A DNA stretch of 64,000 bases, from assembly GCA_002747255.1 (NCBI GenBank), contig PDUC01000029.1, positions 1 to 64,000 on the forward strand, written 5' to 3'. Both the position numbers and the translations under genes were made by a program. Shown in pieces: positions 8,650-16,081 of the stretch. Position 1 is the stretch's first letter. Every line of letters starts with the position of its first letter. The stretch is from Acidobacteriota bacterium (GTDB taxonomy: Bacteria > Acidobacteriota > Holophagae > Acanthopleuribacterales > Acanthopleuribacteraceae). The notes below the pieces were generated by a model. That model had not been told where the DNA came from. It did not search any database and worked only from the letters and a program-made list of their open reading frames with translations.

Positions 8650-8934
8650 TTGCAATATCTTGATAAATGAATTGAGATGGCTGTATGACCTTTTCTTTAG
8701 ACAACGACCTGTTCTCCTTCTATTTTAACAGGTTAACTGATGATTTTACACTGTATTGAGTGAAATGAGGTGAAAAGACAAGAAGTGATTCCGCTGCGAT
8801 GTATTTCCCGTTACAGACGATAAAATCGAGTGTGTCAAGGAGCAAAAGCCCCTGTTCAGCCGGGCGATTGCTAAAGATTTTCCATGCCAACCGGCGTTTT
8901 TTTTGAAAAGGTCGTCACCTATCAGGACCAAACT

Positions 8935-11058
8935 CTATCTTCTGAATTGATTGAGATTCTTTATATCGCCCATAACAAGGAGTTTATCTCCAGGTTCCAA
9001 AACGAGATCGGGAGAGGGAAAGACCCCTGGTCTGCCTTCAAGACCCTCCAAACTGAATTGAGAGCGATGAATTAAAACGATTTCAAGCCCGTGTTTCTGC
9101 CTGAGGTTGATTTGCCGGATGGACCTGCCTATCCAACTGGTGGGAATGTCAATTTCACCCATATGAATTCCACCCAGAATTTCGATCAGCCTGCCATGCC
9201 CGACCCTGCTCATGATGGACGAGAAACCGCCGGTCAGGTCTTCATTAAAAATGCGCTTATTGTAGGTCGTTATGACAGCGCTTCGCGTTATTAAGCCTAT
9301 AACGCCTTTTTTTTCAGGACTGTCACATACAACCAAATCAGTTTCGTGGTGTTTTCCGAAAAAGTGCATCACCAGGTCAAGGCTGTCGTCAGGAAGGACA
9401 AAGGGTGTTTGTTCGTTGGTAACATCGATGGCCCGAACCATTTCTCCCAACATATCCGCTTCCGGCAAAACTTCTTTAATATCGTTGAGGCTAATGGTTC
9501 CCACATACCTTTTTTGTTTATCCACAACAATGGCATAGGGTTGGTCGCCTTCCAGAAGGAGGTGCAGCAATTCACTGAAACTGGTATCGGCGCATACGAC
9601 GTCGGGATCTTTCACCATCACTTCGCGCACCTTGATTTCCTTCAGCAGGTTGACATCTTTTCCTTCGTAGAGCTTAATGCCTCTGCTGGACAGTTTGACG
9701 GTGTAAATAGAGTCCTTACTAATCCAGCTGGAAAGAAGAACAGCTATGACACACGAAAGCATTAAGGGCGGAATGGTCTGGTAGTCATTGGTCAATTCAA
9801 ATATGATCAGGATCGCGGCAATGGGTGCGTGAGTTACCCCCGAAACCATGGCACCCATGCCCACTAGCGCATAAGCTCCCGGTGTGGCGGTTATTTCAGG
9901 AAAGAGGCTCTGACTGACCGAACCCACCATGGCCCCGAGTGTGGAGCCGATGACCAGAGACGGGGCAAAAATGCCGCCCGAGCCGCCTGAGCCCAGAGAA
10001 AGCGACGTGGCAATCATTTTGGAAAACAGAACGGTTAACATAAAGAGGGGAGCGGCTTTGGACCACAGAGCTTCATTGATGGTCTCATATCCAACACCAA
10101 AAACCTGAGGTATGAAGATGCCTATGACCCCGACTCCTAAACCACCCAACGCAGGACGAATCCACAGCGGAATGGTCATGCTGTCAAAGGTGGTGGATGT
10201 TTTTTTGAAGAGCGCGATAAAAGAGGTGGCAACTAAAGCGGAGAGCAAGCCCAGAACAGAGTAGGGTATTAATTCAAACGCATTTTTAAATTCAAAACCG
10301 GGTACTTCAAAAGCAGGGAAGTCACCTAGATAGTGCCTTGAAATAACCGTTGCGATAACGGACGCGATGACAATGGGAGACATACTGATGACACTCATGT
10401 CAACCAGAATGACTTCCATGGCAAAGAGGGCGCCCGCAATGGGGGCGTTGAACGTGGCCGCGATTCCCGCCGCTGCCCCGCACGCGACAAAGGTTCGCAT
10501 GTGTTTTGAAGAGAGTTTGAAGACTTGACCGACAGCGGCACCAATAGCCGAACCAATGTGAACGATAGGACCTTCGCGGCCGGCTGAACCACCAGAGCCA
10601 ATGGTGATGGCGGCTGCCACTGCTTTGGTAAAAAGAACGCGAAAGCGTATAATTCCGCCTTTAAGGGCGACACTTTCCATGACTTCCGGTATGCCTGAGC
10701 CCTTGACTTCAGGAGAGACTTTATAGACTATGAAACCGACAACCAATCCGCCAAAAGCCGGGATCAGGAGCCTTTGATACCAGGGAAGCGATAGCAGCCA
10801 ACTGGAAGATAGTTCCATGCTCTGATAAAAGCTGAAATGCGAAATCTGAATGAGATAGCGAAACAGTATGGCCCCATAGGCGGCCATTACACCAATCAGG
10901 ATAGCTGCTAAAACACGGTATGTGTGATGGCTTCGTTTGATATTTGCGACAAACTCGCGCATTTTGACTGCTTCTAAATCATGTAGAAACCCTCTGTCAA
11001 AAAGGGTTTCTGGTTTAGTAAATATTTTTTTCAGCAGTTTTGAGATGGTTTGTTTCAT
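8935..11058 (-). CDS. ClC-family chloride channel with CBS pair and RCK_C tail
   Basis: Inner-membrane chloride channel or transporter, 707 residues. The ClC core (about 45-440) shows GSGIPEV (120-126), GREGP with the gating Glu at E162, GSGGSGGIFAPSLV, and a likely central Tyr in SKDSIYTV. The residue matching the E. coli proton glutamate (E203) is Val (V216, in AMEVILV), as in ClC channels rather than exchangers. Two CBS domains follow (about 465-600), then a TrkA-C/RCK_C-like domain (GRSIRQINLRQKHGLEIVLI ending EPGDKLLVMG). CBS and RCK_C usually bind nucleotides, so gating may be ligand-controlled. It lies 64 bases downstream of a second ClC gene on the same strand. Confidence 0.92.
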   Translation of the reverse strand: MKQTISKLLKKIFTKPETLFDRGFLHDLEAVKMREFVANIKRSHHTYRVLAAILIGVMAAYGAILFRYLIQISHFSFYQSMELSSSWLLSLPWYQRLLIPAFGGLVVGFIVYKVSPEVKGSGIPEVMESVALKGGIIRFRVLFTKAVAAAITIGSGGSAGREGPIVHIGSAIGAAVGQVFKLSSKHMRTFVACGAAAGIAATFNAPIAGALFAMEVILVDMSVISMSPIVIASVIATVISRHYLGDFPAFEVPGFEFKNAFELIPYSVLGLLSALVATSFIALFKKTSTTFDSMTIPLWIRPALGGLGVGVIGIFIPQVFGVGYETINEALWSKAAPLFMLTVLFSKMIATSLSLGSGGSGGIFAPSLVIGSTLGAMVGSVSQSLFPEITATPGAYALVGMGAMVSGVTHAPIAAILIIFELTNDYQTIPPLMLSCVIAVLLSSWISKDSIYTVKLSSRGIKLYEGKDVNLLKEIKVREVMVKDPDVVCADTSFSELLHLLLEGDQPYAIVVDKQKRYVGTISLNDIKEVLPEADMLGEMVRAIDVTNEQTPFVLPDDSLDLVMHFFGKHHETDLVVCDSPEKKGVIGLITRSAVITTYNKRIFNEDLTGGFSSIMSRVGHGRLIEILGGIHMGEIDIPTSWIGRSIRQINLRQKHGLEIVLIHRSQFSLEGLEGRPGVFPSPDLVLEPGDKLLVMGDIKNLNQFRR

Positions 11059-11122
11059 AAGTGCTTTTCCACTTCAGTCGCCTTAATTATAAAGGGCTGC
11101 GTTGCGCAAAAAAACACCCTAT

Positions 11123-13402
11123 TTACGGTTCATCCTGTAATTTTTTTCTGAGTTGACTTAACAAGCTCTCCATCGAACTCAAAGGCGCTTTGGCTTCAAT
11201 TAACTCAGTCAGTTCCCCTTGTGAAACCGCTTTTGCAATAGTGGCGAGTGCCTCGATGTGGGTATTGGAGTCAGACAGCCAGAATAGAATGAACTTGTCG
11301 ACACCTTTCTGGTCGGGTGCATGGTAATCAATGGGGTTGATAGTAGAGATGATATAGATTCCGCATCGGTCTTCAACCAAATCTCTTGTTTGTGGGTGAG
11401 GGAACGCGTATCCATGGCCAATAGCGGTTGAGCTTAGTTCTTCCCTTTCCAGCAGCGATTGATAGTATCGTTCTGCTTTTTCAGTGTCTTCATTGGCTAC
11501 AATTCTCGATAAGAACCTAAGCAGGTGTTTTTGATTGGTACATGGTACATCGTAGAAGACATTTTGTATGGGAATGTTCTCGTTCATGGAGCTCTCCTGT
11601 TGGAGATCCTTCTGTTCTTGTGACTGACCGCTCATTCTGCGGTCATAGGCTGTCATAATTTGCTGCTTTTTCAGAATGGTGATGGGCTTGCACTCCTCAT
11701 CGATGACAAACAGTTGTTCCTTTCGCTTTTTCAGCATTTTCTGCATGGCACTCCACAGGGACTCTTTGTAGGTAACGTGATCGCCGTGATCCATGAGGTC
11801 AGATGCTATTGAATCAAATTGCCGATGATTCTTGGCATGCCTGATACTTTGTCGTGTAATGATTCCAATAAAGCGGCCGCTTTTTGAGATAACTCCGAAT
11901 TCCCTTTGGTCGTGCAGGGCTCGTTCATCAAGTTTGGAAAGAGGGCTATCTGCGGATACAAGCTGCAGGCTATCGTACTTTTGGCTAGCTTCACCAACGG
12001 TCATTTTTCTCAAAATGGCGGCTCTGGTTTCCTCCAGCTGGGAAGGAGCCTCGAAGTGATTCCACAGTTGCTTTTTATACAGCGTGGATCCTCGTCCCAG
12101 GATATAGGCCAGGGAGGAAACCCACATGGTAGGTACGAGTAATTCATAATTGCCCGTCATCTCACTGACCATGAAGATAGTTGAAATGGGTGTGTTTGCC
12201 GCGGCACTGAAAAAGCCCGCCATGCCCACGATGACATAGGCCGATTGACTGACAGGTGTGAAGGCATTGACCATCAGGCCAACCAGACCGCCCATGAGTC
12301 CGCCAATGACAATTGATGGTCCGAAAACCCCGCCGCTGCCACCCGAACCAATGGTAAGTGATGTGGTGGCCATTTTTGCGAGAATAAAGACAATCAGCAT
12401 GTGAAAACTGATTTCGTTCAAATGGGCCTTTTGCAGGACGCCATAGCTCTCCGAAAGGGATTCAGGAACGGCAATTCCAATGATGCCAACAGCCAGTCCA
12501 CCCAGTGCCGGTTTCAGCCAGGGCGCGAGAGAGAGTTTTTCAAAGAATGATTCAGATTTATAAAAAGCGGAGACGAAAACACGTGACCCTAAACCGACAA
12601 TGAGTGCTACCAGCGTGTAGGGAAGCAGTTCCCAGGAATGGGTGAAAGCCATATCGGGTGTCGCGAAAAGGGGGCCTGCCTGGAAAAATGAGGTGAAGAC
12701 GGCGTAGGCGATGATTGGGGAAACCAGCGCGGGCATAATGACATCGCGGTCGAAATCCATTTCTCTGTAGAGCACTTCGGCGGCAAAGAGTCCTGCGGCC
12801 AGCGGGGCCCTGAAGGTCGCGCCGATACCTGCCGCCAGACCGGCAATAACCAGAATTCTCATGTCGCGGCTTGATAAATGGAACTTGCGGCCTACGAAGG
12901 AGGCAATACCGGCTGCAATTTGAGCGATGGGTCCTTCTTTCCCTGCGGATCCACCTGTTCCAATGGTGATGGCTGAAGCAATAGTTTTGATGATTGGGAC
13001 AGCGGGGCGGATGTAGCCTCTTCTGAAGTGGTAGGATTCAATAACCCCGTCCGTACCGTGCCCTTTTGCTTCCGGCGCGAACCTGGTGACCAGAATACCG
13101 CTGATGAGTCCTCCCAGCGGAGGGATAATCAGCAACATGTACCAACGGTAATCGGATGGATCCGAATGAAAGAGCGAGACTTCTCCTGCGGGCCCTTCCA
13201 GTGATAAGCCGACAATTTGATGAAGAAAAACATATTTACATAAATCGACAGCTAATTGGAAAAAAATAGCTCCAAAAGCCGCCAGTAAGCCAATTAACAC
13301 ACTTATGAGTAAAACTTTACCCGACCCAAAACTAAATTGCCGGTAGCTTGAAACATAGTAGAGCCAAGTCTTTTTTACGAGTTTTTGAATCCCTTGCTGC
13401 AT
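11123..13402 (-). CDS. ClC-family chloride channel fused to CBS pair and PTS EIIA domain
   Basis: A 759-residue membrane protein. The ClC core (about 30-450) has GKEGP with the gating Glu E156, GSGGSGGVFGPSIV and a helix-R Tyr in GSTLYKK. The usual GSGIPE selectivity segment is GHGTDGV here (114-120), and the proton-glutamate position is V210 (after E209). A CBS pair covers about 465-595. Residues about 606-755 are a PTS EIIA type-2 (PtsN/fructose-like) domain: LLEREELSSTAIGHGYAFPHP, with the phosphorylatable His at H669. Phosphorylation by HPr/NPr could couple channel gating to phosphotransferase status; this is inference. AAGGA precedes the ATG. It is the first gene of a two-ClC tandem. Confidence 0.92.
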   Translation of the reverse strand: MQQGIQKLVKKTWLYYVSSYRQFSFGSGKVLLISVLIGLLAAFGAIFFQLAVDLCKYVFLHQIVGLSLEGPAGEVSLFHSDPSDYRWYMLLIIPPLGGLISGILVTRFAPEAKGHGTDGVIESYHFRRGYIRPAVPIIKTIASAITIGTGGSAGKEGPIAQIAAGIASFVGRKFHLSSRDMRILVIAGLAAGIGATFRAPLAAGLFAAEVLYREMDFDRDVIMPALVSPIIAYAVFTSFFQAGPLFATPDMAFTHSWELLPYTLVALIVGLGSRVFVSAFYKSESFFEKLSLAPWLKPALGGLAVGIIGIAVPESLSESYGVLQKAHLNEISFHMLIVFILAKMATTSLTIGSGGSGGVFGPSIVIGGLMGGLVGLMVNAFTPVSQSAYVIVGMAGFFSAAANTPISTIFMVSEMTGNYELLVPTMWVSSLAYILGRGSTLYKKQLWNHFEAPSQLEETRAAILRKMTVGEASQKYDSLQLVSADSPLSKLDERALHDQREFGVISKSGRFIGIITRQSIRHAKNHRQFDSIASDLMDHGDHVTYKESLWSAMQKMLKKRKEQLFVIDEECKPITILKKQQIMTAYDRRMSGQSQEQKDLQQESSMNENIPIQNVFYDVPCTNQKHLLRFLSRIVANEDTEKAERYYQSLLEREELSSTAIGHGYAFPHPQTRDLVEDRCGIYIISTINPIDYHAPDQKGVDKFILFWLSDSNTHIEALATIAKAVSQGELTELIEAKAPLSSMESLLSQLRKKLQDEP

Positions 13403-13541
13403 GTCTGATGTGTCCTTGAGGGTGACTCATTTCGTGTTTGAGATCTCCCAGGTGGCATCTTATAACATTACATTGCTTATTGAAACGCCGTTTTTCTGAG
13501 GGCTCTGTGTTCCGTTTGATTCAACTCTGGGCAATCGGGTT

Positions 13542-15161
13542 TTATTCAGGTGAAATGATCTGTCGGGCGGCTTTGAGACCATCGATTGCCGCACTGACAA
13601 TTCCCCCCGCGTAACCTGCTCCTTCACCCACAGGGAAAAGGCCCGCAAGGGAGATGCTTTGAAGATTTTCTGATCGTTCCAGTCTTACAGGGGAGCTTGT
13701 CCTGCTTTCGATGCCGAACAAATTTCCCTCGCTGCTGGCATAGCCTTTAATTTTTTTTCCAAAGTGGGAGAGACCCGCTCGCAGGGGGTCTGTTATCCAG
13801 GGTGGAAGAACGCCTGTAAGAGGGTAGGGTTCCGCTTTGGGTCTGAAACGGGTTGGAGCTAGACTCTTGGGTTCTTTGCGGTTGATAAAGTCTGTAATAC
13901 GCATGGCCGGCGAGGCATAGCTCATTTCGGTGGCTTTGAATGTGCGCTCTTCAAGCTCTCTTTGAAATTGGATGCCCATTAAGGGGTGGTCCTCATAGCC
14001 GTTTAAAAGCAGGTCGTTTTTAGTAACCTGAACGACGATACCCGAATTGGCAAAAGGGGTCGAACGATTGGCGTTGCTCATGCCGTTGATTGCCATCCTG
14101 CCTGGCTCGGTGGGAGTTGGCACCACAAAGCCGCCCGGACACATGCAGAATGAATAGACACCTCTTTTGCCAAGGTGTGGATCGGGTGCCTGGTATGCGA
14201 GCCGGTATTCAGCGGCTCCGAGTTCCGCAATACGGGCATAACGTCCGTATTGCGACTTGTTGATGAGTTCCTGGGGATGCTCCACCCGTACACCGAGGGA
14301 AAAGTCCTTAAAGCTCATGGCGACACCGATGCTGTGGAGGTGCTCAAGCGTTTCGCGGGCTGAATGACCGATTGCCAGGACAATGGATTCAGCTTCCATT
14401 TGCAGACCTGAAGAGGTGCGTACGCCGCACGCTCGTCCCTTGTGAACCAGAATCTCATCGATTCGGGTTTGAAAGTGAATGTTCACACCGATCTCTTGCA
14501 GGTAGTTTCTCATGTTCACGATGATGCGTACGAGTTTGTCTGTTCCCAAATGGGGGTGAGCATCGTACAGAATTCTTTCCGGCCCACCAAATTCGACCAG
14601 TTTTGTCATAACCCAGGAGAGAAAAGGGTGCTTGACTCTTGTGTAAAGCTTTCCGTCGGTGTAGGTGCCCGCTCCACCTTCCCCGAAGCACACATTACTT
14701 TCGGAATTCAAGATACCCCGTCCTCTGAGGAGGCCTATATCCTTCATACGGGTTTCAACGGGTTTGCCCCTTTCAATGACCGTTGTTTTCACACCGGCTT
14801 CACCGAGAGCCAGGGCTGCGAAAAGACCGGCAGGTCCTGTTCCAACTACAATGGCGCGTTTCTGGGTTTGTGGAGAGGCAATGGCCAAGGCGGCGGGCTT
14901 TTGCACCTCGTAGACAGAACCCTCGATTTGAGTGACCCCTTTTGGCAGGGGTTGCTCTAATTCGTTTTGCGTTGAGAATTCAATTTGAAAGAGCCACTTG
15001 GGGTGGATTCGGTGGCGTGCGTCGAGAGATTGCTTGGCAATTTGCGCTTGAAGCAGATCTTTTTGGGGAATTCCGGTTAGTGAAGAGAGGGTTTTGCGCC
15101 AGTCGGGGATGGGTTTTCCCACTTTGAGCGCGTAGGATTTGTAGACATACCAGAACTTCAT
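13542..15161 (-). CDS. FAD-dependent dehydrogenase, COG2509 type
   Basis: Predicted soluble flavoprotein of 539 residues, substrate unknown. An N-terminal alpha/beta domain of about 100 residues precedes the dinucleotide-binding motif VVGTGPAGLFAALALGEAG and the ERGKPVETR segment (about 105-145). Further family blocks are FGEGGAGTYTDGKLYTR, YDAHPHLGTD, the CMCPGGFVV segment and a C-terminal FPVGEGAGYAGGIVSAA FAD-contact motif. These match the uncharacterised NAD(FAD)-utilising dehydrogenases of COG2509. The ATG overlaps the end of the upstream COG2426 gene by four bases (ATGA), so the two are co-translated. The actual reaction is not known for the family. Confidence 0.85.
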   Translation of the reverse strand: MKFWYVYKSYALKVGKPIPDWRKTLSSLTGIPQKDLLQAQIAKQSLDARHRIHPKWLFQIEFSTQNELEQPLPKGVTQIEGSVYEVQKPAALAIASPQTQKRAIVVGTGPAGLFAALALGEAGVKTTVIERGKPVETRMKDIGLLRGRGILNSESNVCFGEGGAGTYTDGKLYTRVKHPFLSWVMTKLVEFGGPERILYDAHPHLGTDKLVRIIVNMRNYLQEIGVNIHFQTRIDEILVHKGRACGVRTSSGLQMEAESIVLAIGHSARETLEHLHSIGVAMSFKDFSLGVRVEHPQELINKSQYGRYARIAELGAAEYRLAYQAPDPHLGKRGVYSFCMCPGGFVVPTPTEPGRMAINGMSNANRSTPFANSGIVVQVTKNDLLLNGYEDHPLMGIQFQRELEERTFKATEMSYASPAMRITDFINRKEPKSLAPTRFRPKAEPYPLTGVLPPWITDPLRAGLSHFGKKIKGYASSEGNLFGIESRTSSPVRLERSENLQSISLAGLFPVGEGAGYAGGIVSAAIDGLKAARQIISPE

Positions 15162-15838
15162 GGCCTGGAGCCTCTTACGAAAAACTTCACAACAGACTTT
15201 CTGTTTACAAAGAGTACGAGCAAGAGCGAGCTCCCGATGATTACTTTGACCAAAAGACGATGATCCCCGATGGATGCCACCAACATATCGCCGAAATAGA
15301 CATAGACCAAGAGCGCGGCGAAAGTTCCCGCAAAGGAGATTAAAAGAGTCGTTATGCGGCGATATGAGAGAAGATAGCCAATAACGGCACCCATCACGGG
15401 CCCTGTCATGGCAAACGGAAACATAACAAAAAAGAACAGCCCGAGTAATCCGTACTTTTTCACCTTCCCCGCGTTGTCATGAGCTACTTTTTCGGCTCTG
15501 GCAGCGGCATTCTTAAATAATCGAATTTCAACGTGGTCTCTCATGACCAGGATAATGATGGGATAAAACAGAAGGACGACGATCACTTCAATCAGGAAAT
15601 TAAACATCAGGGTTGTTACCGGACTGACTTCCCGTGCCAGACAGAGAACCACACTGGGTCCTCTCCCGCCTACGAAGTGAAGGCCAAAGGCGGTTAAGAG
15701 GGTGTTACCCATGGGAGCTTCAACAAAGTAGATGGCAATAATGCCGATTAGTGTCAGGACACCGAGAAGAGTACCCAGTTGAATCAATCTCCATTCGGTT
15801 GTCTTGTAAATATATTTTGGCAGCACTTTTGAATCCAC
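15158..15838 (-). CDS. COG2426 integral membrane protein (putative small multidrug export family)
   Basis: A 226-residue protein with about five hydrophobic segments. The order of motifs fits the COG2426 / Sm_multidrug_ex family: a first membrane helix (LGTLLGVLTLIGIIAIYFV), a GGRGPSVVLCLA loop, an amphipathic stretch RAEKVAHDNAGKVKKYG, then FFVMFPFAMTGPVMGAVIGY. The family name is historical and transport has not been firmly shown. The start is a GTG at 15836-15838. It is the leading gene of a two-gene unit with the FAD dehydrogenase. A 240-base A+T-rich gap upstream probably holds the promoter, which I could not place. Confidence 0.8.
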   Translation of the reverse strand: MDSKVLPKYIYKTTEWRLIQLGTLLGVLTLIGIIAIYFVEAPMGNTLLTAFGLHFVGGRGPSVVLCLAREVSPVTTLMFNFLIEVIVVLLFYPIIILVMRDHVEIRLFKNAAARAEKVAHDNAGKVKKYGLLGLFFFVMFPFAMTGPVMGAVIGYLLSYRRITTLLISFAGTFAALLVYVYFGDMLVASIGDHRLLVKVIIGSSLLLVLFVNRKSVVKFFVRGSRP

Positions 15839-16081
15839 TTAACCCGAGTAATGCGATTGTTCAAGGTAAATTAATACAACCGATCAATGCGTCATTGTTT
15901 TTAAAGTTTACTTTGGCTATTTATGATATTCCTTAAAAAAGCCCAAAATTGCTACGATCTTACGCCAATTTGCCCTAAATAGGCACTGTTTTTGTCGAAT
16001 TGGTGAAAAATATCCTTCATTTTGGATTATTTTAGCCTGCATTTTAGGGCGTCAAGGCAGAATTAACCATATCGCACTTGT

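Noticed and set aside
8746-9075. Short ORFs on both strands near the end of the first ClC gene
   Set aside because: They overlap the ClC C-terminus or each other and have no ribosome binding site or known motif.
14442-14960. 172-codon plus-strand ORF
   Set aside because: It is wholly antisense to the FAD dehydrogenase, whose motifs are unmistakable.
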